Assembly: GCF_013177295.1 (NCBI RefSeq)
Contig: NZ_CP053642.1
Coordinates: 1,798,001-1,862,000 of the forward strand
Direction: 5' to 3'
Length of the DNA stretch: 64,000 nucleotides
From: Actinomyces marmotae
Lineage (GTDB): Bacteria; Actinomycetota; Actinomycetes; Actinomycetales; Actinomycetaceae
Shown here: piece after piece, positions 9,409 through 18,934 of the stretch
Position numbering within the stretch: the first letter of the stretch is position 1
Layout of the letters: each line of letters begins with the position of its first letter
Notes under the pieces: model-generated
The model's database searches: none
Seen by the model: only the letters and a program-made list of their open reading frames with translations
What the model was told of the DNA's origin: nothing
Made by a program: the position numbers and the translations under genes

Positions 9409-10953
9409 TCAGGTCCTGGGCACCCGTGGGTCGGGCAGGAAACGGGTCGTCAGCGGGATGTCTCCTCCCTGGCCGAGCAGGCGCGCCGGGGCGCCCGCGA
9501 GAGCGTGGTCGAGGAAGTCGACCACCAGCGTCTCAACGGTGTCCACCTGCGCGCGTCCCGTCCCGGCCTCGCCGCCGAGGATCGGGGAGATGAGCGGGAA
9601 CACGGTGTGGCTCAGGTGCGTCGTACCCTCGACGGAGGCCACCCACACCGGGCCGCTCGCGCTCGACATCGTGCCCCGGTAGCGGTTGAGGGAGTCGCTG
9701 GCTATGCCCGTCTCCTGCTCGGTCTCCAGGTCCTGCTCGAGGTCGGTGAGGTGGTCCGCCGCGATGACGTTGAGGAACGGGGCGGGCACGCCCGTCGTCG
9801 ACACCTTCCCCAGGTACGGGCCGTCGAGGCTGACGGCGGCGTCCAGGCGGGGCTCCTGGGTGAGCGCCTGCGTCACCGTGTCGCCCCCGAGGGAGAAGCC
9901 CACCGCCCCCACGGTCTCCAAGTCCATGACGCCCTGGAGGACGCTGCCGGGGCGCGTCTCAAGCGCGGCCAGGTGGTCCAGGACCGTTGACAGGTCCTCC
10001 ACGCGGGTGTCGATCCAGTCGTTGAGCCTCTTTCTGACCGTGGCGTCGCTCCCTGGTCCCAGGAGCACAGGGTCGACCGTGGCCTCCGCGCCGCCCGCCA
10101 GGGTCACGGACCCCGAGGTGTAGGGGTGGTCGACGGCGACGACGACGTAGCCACGACTGGCCAGGTCCTCCATGAGCGCCACGTTCTCGAAGCGGCTGGA
10201 GGCCAGCCCGGGTGAGTACAGGACGACCGGGAACCCGTCCCCGTCGTGGGCTGCGGCCTCGGCGTCGCGCACCGCGTGGGTCGCGATCCGCTGGAGGTGG
10301 TCGAGCGGCGCGCCCAGCACGTCGGCCGCCGGCCTGAGGGAGGGCACCGCGGCCGCCACCGAGCCCGCGACGGACTGGGCGATCTCGTCACCGAGGACCT
10401 CGGTGGCGGCGCCGCGAGCGGCCGCGGGTTCGGCGGGGTACCAGACGGAGGCGACCACTTCACGCACGTCGTCGTCGGCGCTGGTGGCCCACTCCTGACG
10501 CCGCATATCGGTCAGGTGCAGGTCGGTGCGTCCGACGGCGTAGGGGCCCTCGGGGGCGGGAAGCTCGAAGACGGGCAGGAGGGTGGCGCTGAGGGCCGAT
10601 GTGGCCAGCGCGACGAGCCCGAGCAGCACGGCGATGACGCGGCCCAGCGCTCGCAGCCGCGGGTGCCGGCGCGCCTCGGACAGGGTCGGGATCCTGCCCG
10701 CCCTGCGGGCGCGCAGCCCGAGCAGTAGGAGAAGGCCGGCGCACACCGTGTAGGCCGGGATCATGACGGTGCGGTAGCCGTCGACCAGGAGGTGGAGGAC
10801 GAGGGGCGCCAGCAGTGCGATGGCCATCGCCGTCTCGGGGGCGGGCCACCGGCTCCCCTCCGGCCACCACCGTCCTCGGCGGGGCCGTCGGATGGCGGCC
10901 AGGACCAGGACGAGTCCGGTGATGGCGACGACCGCTACCTCCAGCGCCTGCAC
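9409..10953 (-). CDS. Membrane-anchored alpha/beta hydrolase, PAF-acetylhydrolase-like
   Basis: A 514-residue protein. The first 130 or so residues hold about four hydrophobic helices. The rest is an alpha/beta-hydrolase domain with the oxyanion-region sequence YSPGLASSRFEN, the nucleophile elbow GFSLGG near residue 350, SLDGPYL about 35 residues later for the acid, and THLSH near residue 450 for the histidine. This layout matches bacterial platelet-activating-factor acetylhydrolase/dienelactone-hydrolase-like lipases with the catalytic domain outside the membrane. The substrate is unknown. It starts 21 bp after the stop of the upstream minus-strand gene, so it may be co-transcribed with that unknown protein and the helicase. 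It closes the accessory region on its left side. Confidence 0.75.
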   Translation of the reverse strand: MQALEVAVVAITGLVLVLAAIRRPRRGRWWPEGSRWPAPETAMAIALLAPLVLHLLVDGYRTVMIPAYTVCAGLLLLLGLRARRAGRIPTLSEARRHPRLRALGRVIAVLLGLVALATSALSATLLPVFELPAPEGPYAVGRTDLHLTDMRRQEWATSADDDVREVVASVWYPAEPAAARGAATEVLGDEIAQSVAGSVAAAVPSLRPAADVLGAPLDHLQRIATHAVRDAEAAAHDGDGFPVVLYSPGLASSRFENVALMEDLASRGYVVVAVDHPYTSGSVTLAGGAEATVDPVLLGPGSDATVRKRLNDWIDTRVEDLSTVLDHLAALETRPGSVLQGVMDLETVGAVGFSLGGDTVTQALTQEPRLDAAVSLDGPYLGKVSTTGVPAPFLNVIAADHLTDLEQDLETEQETGIASDSLNRYRGTMSSASGPVWVASVEGTTHLSHTVFPLISPILGGEAGTGRAQVDTVETLVVDFLDHALAGAPARLLGQGGDIPLTTRFLPDPRVPRT

Positions 10954-10974
10954 GTATTGCTCCTCCCGGTCCCG

Positions 10975-12591
10975 TCAGGCGTCCGCCGACGGCAATACGA
11001 CACGAGCCGGCCGTGGCTGGCACAGGAGCGGGTCGTGCTCGCGCTCGTCATCGGGCAGGTTCATCGCGGTTCGCAGCAGGGAGAGCGTCCGGTCGACGGC
11101 GCTGGCGCGATCCGTGCCCTCCTCTACCCCCTTGAACTCGACGGGGGTAACACCTTCGCGCGTGACGATCTCCACGCGCCGCCTGGAGTCCTTGAGTTTG
11201 GAGTCGACGACGTAACGCAGGTCCTCCAAGGGCTTAAGGGCGTCGGACTGTGGAGCCAGCAGGTCGCGAAGCGTGACATGCCCCCAGCGGTGGCTCGTCA
11301 CGACGAGGTGCTTCGCACCCTGGTCGGCCTCCACCAGGGCGAGGAGCTCCTCGTCGGCCGGGAGCAGCCACCGCAGTGCCTCACACAGGCTCTTCGCGTT
11401 GGCACCTCCGTCCTGGATCTCTGGGCTCAGTTCCCCGGGAGCGGCGAGGCGCGCGTCGTCGAAGGAGTCGATGGCCTCGTCGATCGTGCCGACGGCGTCA
11501 CGAAGCGTCGGGGCACTGTCCGTCTCTAGGAAGGGCAGCCTCTGGGCGACCTTTTTCGCGGTTCCCCCGACGCGCTTCTTCGCCTCACCTACACGACCCG
11601 GGTTCTCCTCCTCGATGAGGAGGAGGTGGGCCCGCGAGCGCAGGGAGGAGACGGCCGCGGTCACCTCACCATGACGCTGGTCCACAGCGGAATTGATCTC
11701 CTCGGCTCTGGAGAGGAGTAACTTCTCCTTCTCCGCTCCTGCCTCAGCGAGGGAACCGATACTCAGAATGCCGATGATATCGCACGCCCGCCACACCGCG
11801 ATGAGCGCACGAACGTCGGAGGCGATCCGACCTGACGTTTTACGTAGGTCCGCACCGCTTCGCACACTCTTCTCCACGTGCTCACAAGCATTGTCGAGGT
11901 ACCGCTCGTACATTTTGCCGAGGTCGCCGCGACCGACGAACGTATCAATCCTGCTCCGCACCTCGGCGTGCTCAAACCCGAATTTGCAGATCTCTTTGAA
12001 GATCACGCGCGCATCCCGGAGAAGCGCCTTGAGATCTGAGCGGTCCCGCCTCTCCAACTTGGCCAGAATCGCGTCGACCTTGCTCTCGATCCGGCCCGCC
12101 GTCGAGGCGAGGGCGGAGGCCTGGGCGCTGATCGCGGCGAGCACCAGGGCCGGCCCCAGGCCCGCCAGGACCGTCACCGCCTGCGCGCTGGTGGCGGGCA
12201 GCCAGCGGACGGACTGGGTGAATCGTCCGCCCTTGCCCACCAGCGTCCCGAGGTTCCACCCGTCGGCGACGACGGGATGAGCGGCCCTCAGCGCCTGGAG
12301 CGTCTCGGGTGCCAGCCTCACGAGCCCGCGAGCGCTCAGCGTTGCCTGCGCCCCCTGCGCCACGAGGTTCGCCCCGGCGAGGGCACCGGCGACCTTATCC
12401 GACAGGTCAGGAGCGGCCGTGATATCGACGTCGAGTACCTCGGCGCCAAGAGCCTTCAGGTCGATCCCGCCGTAGGCGACCATCAGCCCGGGCAGGACCT
12501 CGACGAGGGCCCCTGAGGCCTCCGCCGCGGGCGCCTGGGTGGCGTCATCCTCGGCACGACCGCTGTCGGTCGTTGTCTCGTTCGCATCCAT
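10975..12591 (-). CDS. Unknown helical protein with a central hydrophobic segment
   Basis: A 538-residue protein not recognised as a known family. An acidic, disordered first 30 residues leads to a segment with GLMVAYGGIDLKALG. A continuous hydrophobic stretch (about residues 139-163) is followed directly by a charged helix with IESKVDAILAKLE, as in proteins that insert one helix in a membrane and extend a coil. The last third is again helical and charged. The start at MDANE is chosen because GAGGGA stands 5 nt before it; an ATG 42 bp upstream has no ribosome-binding site. It follows the helicase by 249 bp of gene-free DNA on the same strand. A membrane effector or sensor is possible, but this is inference. 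Confidence 0.6.
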   Translation of the reverse strand: MDANETTTDSGRAEDDATQAPAAEASGALVEVLPGLMVAYGGIDLKALGAEVLDVDITAAPDLSDKVAGALAGANLVAQGAQATLSARGLVRLAPETLQALRAAHPVVADGWNLGTLVGKGGRFTQSVRWLPATSAQAVTVLAGLGPALVLAAISAQASALASTAGRIESKVDAILAKLERRDRSDLKALLRDARVIFKEICKFGFEHAEVRSRIDTFVGRGDLGKMYERYLDNACEHVEKSVRSGADLRKTSGRIASDVRALIAVWRACDIIGILSIGSLAEAGAEKEKLLLSRAEEINSAVDQRHGEVTAAVSSLRSRAHLLLIEEENPGRVGEAKKRVGGTAKKVAQRLPFLETDSAPTLRDAVGTIDEAIDSFDDARLAAPGELSPEIQDGGANAKSLCEALRWLLPADEELLALVEADQGAKHLVVTSHRWGHVTLRDLLAPQSDALKPLEDLRYVVDSKLKDSRRRVEIVTREGVTPVEFKGVEEGTDRASAVDRTLSLLRTAMNLPDDEREHDPLLCQPRPARVVLPSADA

Positions 12592-12840
12592 GTGATCCCT
12601 CGGCTCGCGTCCCGGTGTTCCCCGAGTCCCCATTCTCGCACCCGTTGGCGCCCCTTACGCGTGCCGCCACCACCGGGCGGGTGGGCGCCGTCGTCGCCCT
12701 CGGTCACGGCGCCGCCCAGGGCACCGCGCACGACTCCAAGCCCTCCCTCCGAGGGCCTCGCCTCCTACCAGGTCGATTGCGCGGGCCAGTACCGCGGCAT
12801 CGTGAGGCGCTTCTTCGAGGTCGGCGCGGGAAGGAGAGCT

Positions 12841-15800
12841 TCAGCTGGGCGTCCTGACCGCTCCATCCCCGCCCTCTGACAGCGCCGTTGACAACTGGGA
12901 GAAGTAGTTGTGCTGCGCCCACGCGGCCCGATCCCCAATGACGTACAGCCGGCGCTTCGCGCGACTCGCCGCGACGTTGACAAGGTTGACCGTCTGCGCC
13001 GCCCACGCTTTGGCCCCCGGCCGATGAGGATCACCTCCCAGGACGAGGAAGACGACGTCGGCCTCCCTGCCCTGCGCTGTGTGGATCGTGCCCCCGTGAA
13101 GCCCCGGATACTCGTGCGTGAGCCCCTCCAGCTCATGGGCCATCTCCCGGAACGGGGAGATCGCAATCATCCGCTTCGGGCTCACCTGCTGGCGCCGGAG
13201 GTCAGCGATGAGTATCCGCAGCCTGTCGACCTGGCTGGGCTGGGCGTTCGATCCTGGCTTGGTGGCAGGAACGTCAATCCACTGGCTGCGCAGCACACGA
13301 GGACCGTCGGGGCCGTCGAAGACGTCACCCGGGTTCGCACGGGACCCGACTCCGCTGATCATGATGCCGTCATACGCCATCGTGTTGCACAGGCTGAACA
13401 TCGGCTCATCACACCGCCGGTGCACCGTCAACGGCGAGCTGACCCACACGGGGCGCTCGCCCTGACGCAGAGTCGTCCCACAGCGGGAGACCCGGTCGGT
13501 GAGGCTCTGCACCGACGCCCGCGGCGGGATCCACAGCGGATCAACACCGTACGCGGCAGCAATATCGAGCATGGCCTTGCGCGGCATCGTCACCACAGGC
13601 TCGAGTTGGAGGGGGTCACCAACAGCTACCACACGCTTCGAGCGCCACATCGCCCCGACGGCGTACTGCGGGGCCGCCTGGCCCGCCTCGTCGATAAGCA
13701 GCCACCCCAGGCTCTCCGGGCCGAGCCTCGCAAACATACGACCGTAGGACGCGAAGGTCGTGGAGACCACCGGGACGACGAGGAAGAGGCTCTGCCAGGC
13801 GGCCCGAACCGTCTCCTCAGGCAGCGTGCTCGGGGCCTCACCACTGACGACCTCCATCGCCGCACGCAGACTCTCCAGCATCTTCTCGGCGGCGTTCGCC
13901 AGGAAGTCCTCGTGCAGGCGCAGTGCCGCAAGGAACAGCTCCGACCTGGCCTCGTCGAGCTCGGCGTCGAGCCAGGGGGCGCGCAGCTCACGCTGCGCCC
14001 CGGCCCACTGAGGGCCGGGGTACGCCCGCCCCAGTCGCTCACGGTGGTCAGCCAACCGGGCACGCAGGTCCCTCTCCTCGCGACGCAGCCGCTCGACGAC
14101 GTCCTGGGCGTCCCCCAGCTCACGCCGCAGCGCCTCCGCCTGCCAGCCCAGGCGCGCCGCCTGCTGGCCGAGCCCCTGCTCGGCCTCCTCCGCCACCCGT
14201 AGACGCTCATCGAGCGGGGCCAGAGCGCTGCGCCACTCGCGGGTCGCACGCCCGAGGGTCAGCAGCATCTCGAGGAGACCAGGACGCGTCTGCACGTGTC
14301 GGTCGCGGACCCGTGCCGCCACGTCACGTTGCGCCCGGGCCTCGTTCAGGGCCTGCTCGCACCCGCGCAGTCCCTCAGTGGCCTCCGCCAGGAGACCGCC
14401 CAGGCGGTGCATCTCCTCATCAGCCCGGTCCTGCTCACCGCGCAGCTGCCCGAGGCGCTCACGGCAAACCTGAGCCTCGCGCCGCACCGCCACGAGGCCG
14501 GCCACGCGCTGCTCCGCCTGCCGGAACGAGGCGCAGGCCTGCTGCCAGGTCGGGTGCGCCGCCCCTCCTCGCGCCCAGTCCCTCAGCCGTGACTGCATGC
14601 GAGGCACGGTGCCAGGCCGGCGCCGCCTCGTTCGCCAGTCGATCTTGTCGAACCAGAACTCGCTGACGAAGGCAGCCCGGTTCCTCTTGCTGCCCAGTCG
14701 TGCGGCTACGAGCCCCCACGCGGGGCGAGCGGCGCACCGGCGACGAGCGCCCTCGGCGTCCCGCCCTTGGCCGTCCTCGTGCCGCCTGAGTGCGCCCGAG
14801 CCGGCGCTGGGGTCCTGCGGTTCCTTGCCATCCTTCTCACCTCGAGGAGCGGACGCCGCGAGGAGCGCCGACGCGATATCCGCGAAGTAGTCGGCGCGGC
14901 CACGCCACCGCTCGTCGATCGCGCCAGCGCCGGGAATCTCGGTGCTGACGTTCTCCACGGCCATGTTGTTCGCCGACGCCACCACCATCTCGAAGCCGGT
15001 CAGCTCCTCACGCAGTGCGTGCACGACACGCGAGTGGCGCCCCGACATCCACCGCAGGCTCTGCCCGACGAAGGCGTCGTCTGCACGCTCCAGCGCCGCC
15101 AGGCGCCTCGCCCGCTCGACGACGTTGCCCGCCACGATGTCGCGCAGCATGGTCGTCTTTCCCGTCCCCGGAGGACCGTTGACCCCCATGAGGCCGTGGA
15201 TCGGACCGAGGTCTAGCAGGGCACGGTTGACGGCGAACTGCTGCCTGAGAGCGAGCGTGTGATGCGGTGCCGAGGGCCATCGGCCCGCGGGAATCCGGTC
15301 TGCGCCAACCCCCGCGTTGACGACGTCGTCGTGAGTCATGACGTCGATCCTCGGGCCACCGGGCGCTTGCGGGACCTGGGACCCGGACTCGGCAAGGTAT
15401 GAGGCCAGCGCCGCCGGGCACCGTCCGGTCGCGACGCCCTGGCGCACAGCGGCAAGGTCCTGGAGGAAGAAGCTGTTGAGGAAGTCGATATCCGCGTCCC
15501 CAGCACCGCCCTCGCGCACACGGACGGACTCGATGACGACGCGCTCGCTCGCGAGCTCGGCCACGGCGTCGATCCCCGACGCGCGGTGCGCGAGAGAGGT
15601 GAGCGCGCCAGGTTCGGCATCACCACGCTCAGCCAGCTCGGCGACGAAGCCCTGCTGGGCGGCGTCGAACTCGCTGCCCCATGACGAACTCGGCCTCTGC
15701 AGATGCACGACGAGCCTGGCGACGGCCCACAGGGAGGAGGACAGCACCCCCGAGCCCGACACGACCTGCCCTTCACTGTCAACCTGCACGCCCGCGCAGG

Positions 15801-16128
15801 CGCTGATACCGCCGCGCCGCTCGTCGAAGGCATCGCGGTCGTTAGTGAAGGCGCGGTGCAGGTACTGGTAGGTACTCTCCAGGTCGTAGACCCCCAGGTA
15901 GAGGGTGTGCCTCCACACGAACCTCGTGCCGTCACGCCTCACCTCGGGGGTCAGTGTCTCCCAGGGCAACGGCTGCCTCGGTCTCCATTCGATGACCTGG
16001 CGCCGATCCCCCCGTCTGGCGGGCCTGGTGCGCTTGGGGACCTGCTGCGGGCTGAACAGCTCGAGCAGCCACCAGTAGTCGAGCAGCCGAAGGCGATGGG
16101 CGGGCGGGGTACTCGGAGTCATGCCCAT
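12841..16128 (-). CDS. Large SF1 (UPF1-like) helicase with internal coiled coil
   Basis: A 1095-residue protein with superfamily 1 helicase motifs. Walker A GPPGTGKTT is near residue 318, Walker B LIDEAGQAAP near 810, motif III GDPLQLEPV shortly after, motif V TAQGREADVVF near 1020, and motif VI NVAASRAKRRLYVIGD near 1050. Between motifs Ia and II, residues of about 530-690 form a long Glu/Arg-rich coiled coil. The first 300 residues match no domain I know. The set of motifs fits the UPF1/DNA2 group, which includes several bacterial defence helicases. Two ATGs (16128 and 16122) lack an obvious ribosome-binding site, so the exact start is uncertain. It is probably transcribed together with the unknown 538-residue protein. 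Confidence 0.8.
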   Translation of the reverse strand: MGMTPSTPPAHRLRLLDYWWLLELFSPQQVPKRTRPARRGDRRQVIEWRPRQPLPWETLTPEVRRDGTRFVWRHTLYLGVYDLESTYQYLHRAFTNDRDAFDERRGGISACAGVQVDSEGQVVSGSGVLSSSLWAVARLVVHLQRPSSSWGSEFDAAQQGFVAELAERGDAEPGALTSLAHRASGIDAVAELASERVVIESVRVREGGAGDADIDFLNSFFLQDLAAVRQGVATGRCPAALASYLAESGSQVPQAPGGPRIDVMTHDDVVNAGVGADRIPAGRWPSAPHHTLALRQQFAVNRALLDLGPIHGLMGVNGPPGTGKTTMLRDIVAGNVVERARRLAALERADDAFVGQSLRWMSGRHSRVVHALREELTGFEMVVASANNMAVENVSTEIPGAGAIDERWRGRADYFADIASALLAASAPRGEKDGKEPQDPSAGSGALRRHEDGQGRDAEGARRRCAARPAWGLVAARLGSKRNRAAFVSEFWFDKIDWRTRRRRPGTVPRMQSRLRDWARGGAAHPTWQQACASFRQAEQRVAGLVAVRREAQVCRERLGQLRGEQDRADEEMHRLGGLLAEATEGLRGCEQALNEARAQRDVAARVRDRHVQTRPGLLEMLLTLGRATREWRSALAPLDERLRVAEEAEQGLGQQAARLGWQAEALRRELGDAQDVVERLRREERDLRARLADHRERLGRAYPGPQWAGAQRELRAPWLDAELDEARSELFLAALRLHEDFLANAAEKMLESLRAAMEVVSGEAPSTLPEETVRAAWQSLFLVVPVVSTTFASYGRMFARLGPESLGWLLIDEAGQAAPQYAVGAMWRSKRVVAVGDPLQLEPVVTMPRKAMLDIAAAYGVDPLWIPPRASVQSLTDRVSRCGTTLRQGERPVWVSSPLTVHRRCDEPMFSLCNTMAYDGIMISGVGSRANPGDVFDGPDGPRVLRSQWIDVPATKPGSNAQPSQVDRLRILIADLRRQQVSPKRMIAISPFREMAHELEGLTHEYPGLHGGTIHTAQGREADVVFLVLGGDPHRPGAKAWAAQTVNLVNVAASRAKRRLYVIGDRAAWAQHNYFSQLSTALSEGGDGAVRTPS

Positions 16129-16190
16129 AGTCCGTACTGGCGGGCCCGCGCCGGCCGCCCGCCGCTCATCTCACCAGCCAGGCCCATGGC

Positions 16191-16856
16191 TCAGCCGATG
16201 ACCTGGACGACCTCGTCGTAATCGCGGCGGCGCTTAGGGCGGATCTCCTCGGCCCGGTACCCGAAACCCGCCATCACCGACACCCCCCACTCGGCGGGAT
16301 CGATGAGGCCCCGGGCCGCGAGCAGGTCGGTGACGGCGGACACGGCGAAGCCCTCGACGGGCACGGAGTCGATGTCGAGGGCGGCGGCGGCCGACAGCAT
16401 GTTGGCCAGCGCGATGTAGGTCTGCCGCTGGGCCCAGTGATCGACGTCCTCGGGCGAGGACAGGCCGAGCAACTGCTCCTGGAAGCCCTTGAACATCTGG
16501 GACAGATCGGCGTCGGGATCGAAGTCGACGCCGAGGACGTCGGTGACGATATGCGCGGCGTGGGGGCTGTCGTGGACCACGCCCCTCTTGAACAGGATGA
16601 TGACGAGCTCGGCCCCGCCGCGCAGGACGGCGCCGGCGCCCACGGCCAGGGGCGCGAGCTCGGCGCGCAGTTCCTCGTCGCGCACCACCAGGAACTTCCA
16701 CGGCTCGTACCCGAAGGACGAGGGGGCTAGGCGCCCGGCCTCCAGGATCGCGCGCAGGTCCTCCGGCGAGACGCGGCGGTCAGGGTCGAAGGCCCTAGTG
16801 GCGTAGCGGCGGTGGGCGGTGGCGATAACGGACTGGCGCTCGGTCTCGGTGGCCAT
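16191..16856 (-). CDS. Nitroreductase family NAD(P)H-dependent oxidoreductase
   Basis: A 221-residue FMN-dependent nitroreductase-type protein. The N-terminus has RRYATRAFD, the flavin-binding start of the NfsB-like group, then LEAGRLAPSSFGYEPWKF for the phosphate and flavin contact, and near the C-terminus SVMAGFGYRAEE before a basic PKRRRDYDEVV end. Length and motif order fit the family; such enzymes reduce nitroaromatics or quinones with NAD(P)H, but the natural substrate cannot be told. An AGGAG lies ahead of the ATG. It stands alone between the helicase and hsp20. Confidence 0.88.
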   Translation of the reverse strand: MATETERQSVIATAHRRYATRAFDPDRRVSPEDLRAILEAGRLAPSSFGYEPWKFLVVRDEELRAELAPLAVGAGAVLRGGAELVIILFKRGVVHDSPHAAHIVTDVLGVDFDPDADLSQMFKGFQEQLLGLSSPEDVDHWAQRQTYIALANMLSAAAALDIDSVPVEGFAVSAVTDLLAARGLIDPAEWGVSVMAGFGYRAEEIRPKRRRDYDEVVQVIG

Positions 16857-17166
16857 GACAGGGCTCCTGAGGCAGGTGGGGCAGGACGATTTGTCCGCCT
16901 CAACTTAGCACCGGCCGCACGGGGCGAGGACCTGTTCGGCCATTCACCCGCCAGCCGAGCCCCCTCGGCGATGCGCGAGGACGTGGGCCTGCTCGGGGCC
17001 GCGCCCCTGCACGAGGATGCGGCTTCCCGCCGATCCCGGAGAGCATCCCGAGCGGGGGGCCGCGGCCCTGCGCTGGGACGCTCCCCTGCACGAGGACGCT
17101 CCCCCGCGCGGGGACGCGGCCCACCACCGATCCGGGGCCCAGACGGCCCGACGGATCAATCCCCGC
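16857..17166. repeat. Gene-free stretch with degenerate short repeats
   Basis: No convincing gene between the nitroreductase start and the hsp20 stop. The right half is GC-rich and built from diverged copies of a short block: CCCCTGCACGAGGA occurs at 17004-17017 and again at 17083-17096, and GGGGACGCGG-like and CCGATCC pieces recur. It could form stems and end hsp20 transcription, but no clean hairpin with a T-run is seen. Confidence 0.45.
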
Positions 17167-17589
17167 TCAGGCCTCGATGACCTTCGAGCTGTCGCCGTGG
17201 GCCACGCTGATCTTGCGGGGCTTGGCATTCTCGGCCATGGGGATCGTCAGGCGGAGCACGCCGTCGGAGTACTCGGCTTCGATGCGATCGAGGGCCACTC
17301 GGCTGCCCAGCGTGAGCTGACGGGCGAAGGTCCCCGTCGGGCGCTCACGAGTCAGCCAGGAGCGCTCCCCCTCGCCCGCGGTGGCCTTGCGCTCCGCGCG
17401 CACGGTGAGAGTGCGGTCATCGACGTCGACGTCCACGCTGGCGGGGTCGACTCCGGGCAGGTCGATCTCCGCGTAGAACGTGTCGCCCTCGCGGAACAGG
17501 TCCATCGGCATGCCGACGGCGGCGGGGCTGCGGGTGAGGTCCGTGAAGAGCCGGTCCATGTCCTGGAAGGGGTTGAGGGTGCGAGCCAT
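17167..17589 (-). CDS. hsp20: Hsp20/alpha-crystallin small heat shock protein
   Basis: A 140-residue small heat shock protein. The N-terminus MARTLNPFQDMDRLF is typical of the actinobacterial Hsp20 group. The alpha-crystallin domain spans about residues 35-125, with EIDLPGVD near its start, the conserved GTFARQLTL strand, and a hydrophobic LRLTIPM strand near the end. It would act as an ATP-independent holdase in the cytoplasm. The start at 17589 has AGGAGG upstream; longer frames that run further are not needed. A HAIR inverted repeat 140 bp upstream indicates HspR control with heat induction. Confidence 0.93.
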   Translation of the reverse strand: MARTLNPFQDMDRLFTDLTRSPAAVGMPMDLFREGDTFYAEIDLPGVDPASVDVDVDDRTLTVRAERKATAGEGERSWLTRERPTGTFARQLTLGSRVALDRIEAEYSDGVLRLTIPMAENAKPRKISVAHGDSSKVIEA

Positions 17590-17728
17590 GATGTTCCTCC
17601 TGCGGTAGCTCACGGTTGTTGTCGGATGGTTCGTACGGCGCTGGGCCGGGGGCACTGAAGGCCTCCGAGCAGGTCCTTCACCGCTCACACCCGTGCCAAC
17701 AGGACCGCTCAGGCAGGTATTCCCAGAA

Positions 17729-17749
17729 GTTGAGTCCAACTCACTCAAG
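17729..17749 (-). promoter_or_regulatory. HAIR operator for HspR upstream of hsp20
   Basis: On the plus strand the site reads GTTGAGT, a 7-nt spacer, then ACTCAAG, which matches the HspR-associated inverted repeat CTTGAGT-N7-ACTCAAG at 13 of 14 positions. It lies 140 bp before the hsp20 start and would let HspR repress hsp20 until heat shock. The hspR gene itself is not in this window. Confidence 0.85.
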
Positions 17750-17879
17750 ATTGCACGACGGGGTCTGAGGCCCCCGGGACGTGCTCCGGGAAGGCCGTCG
17801 ACGCCCGTGGCGGGGCCAGCCACGACCCCAGCGCCAACCCAACGGGCGGCGAGGGGCGCCCCGGCGATGCTCCCCGCCC

Positions 17880-18690
17880 GGCGTCGGGATCATCGGGGAC
17901 GTCCAGAGCAGCGCTGGGGCATCCGGAGCAGCGCTGGGACGCCCAAAGCAGCACTCCCCGCAGTACTCCCGACGTCCCATCGATGCCCACGACAGCCCAC
18001 CGATGCCCACGACAGCCCACCGATGCCCACGACAGCCCACCGATGCCCACGACAGCCCAGCCAGCACCCACGACAGCCAACTCGACACCCAAGCGCCCCA
18101 CGCACACCGGCGCCCACAGCAGCACCGGGACGCCCAAAGCAACGTTGGGGCACCCAGAGCAGCACTGGGACGTCCAAAGCAGCGCTCCCCGAAGTGCTTT
18201 CAGCGTCCCACCGATGCCGCAAACGACCCACCGATGCCCACGACGGTCAACGGCGCCCACGACGACCCAGCCAGCACCCACAACAGCCCAGCGAGGCCCA
18301 CGACGCCCCAGCCAGCACCCAAACACACAGGCACCCACAGCAGCACTGGACCGCCCAAAGCAACGCTCCCCGCAGTACTCCCGACGTCCCACCGATGCCA
18401 CAGACAGCCCACCGATGCCCACGACAGCCGAACGACACCCATGATGGTCAAACGGCGCCTACGACGACCCAGCCAGCCCCCACGACAGCCAACTCAACAC
18501 GCAAGCACACAGGCACCCACAGCAGCGCCGGGACGCCCAAAGCAACGTTGGGACGCCCAAAGCAGCGCTCCCCGCAGTACTCCCGACGTCCCACCGATGC
18601 CACAGACAGCCCACCGATGCCCACGACAGCCCACCGATGCTCTCAACAGCCCAGCGATGCCCACGACGGCCCAGCCAGCCGTGCCGGGCC
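17880..18690. repeat. Non-coding higher-order array of 20-bp repeats
   Basis: About 0.8 kb made of two 20-bp unit families. Family A is GGGACGCCCAAAGCAGCGCT and variants, mostly at 17890-17960, 18120-18190, 18340-18370 and 18525-18570. Family B is CCCACCGATGCCCACGACAG, present four times in tandem around 17980-18060 and once or twice in later blocks. Blocks of A, a link containing CCCCGCAGTACTCCCGACGT, blocks of B and a CAGCCAGCACCCA segment repeat about four times as a larger unit of roughly 170-220 bp. The period of 20 is not a multiple of three, so the long open frames through it are not genes. Function unknown. Confidence 0.85.
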
Positions 18691-18934
18691 CCGGCGAGCG
18701 CCCATCCGGCGCCATCATGACGCCCCCGGTCAGACCACCACGACGCGCCCTGGGACGAACTCGAGGCGAACCGCCGCTGATACGAGAGAAACCCGCGATA
18801 CCAGCGAAAAACACGCGTCGAAGCAACAGAGGGCGCCCCGCGCGAGAACGACTGCGCCCCGTGAGCCGACACCTGCACCCCATGAGCCACAACACCTGCG
18901 CCCCGCGCGAGAACGGCGCGGGGCGGCATGCGAG

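Noticed and set aside
12592..12879. A 95-codon plus-strand frame between the helicase and the unknown protein
   Set aside because: It overlaps the helicase end, has no ribosome-binding site, and reads as Arg/Pro/Ser-rich compositional noise.
17980..18060. The tandem 20-bp units as a CRISPR array
   Set aside because: There are no unique spacers between the repeats; units adjoin directly and no cas gene is near.
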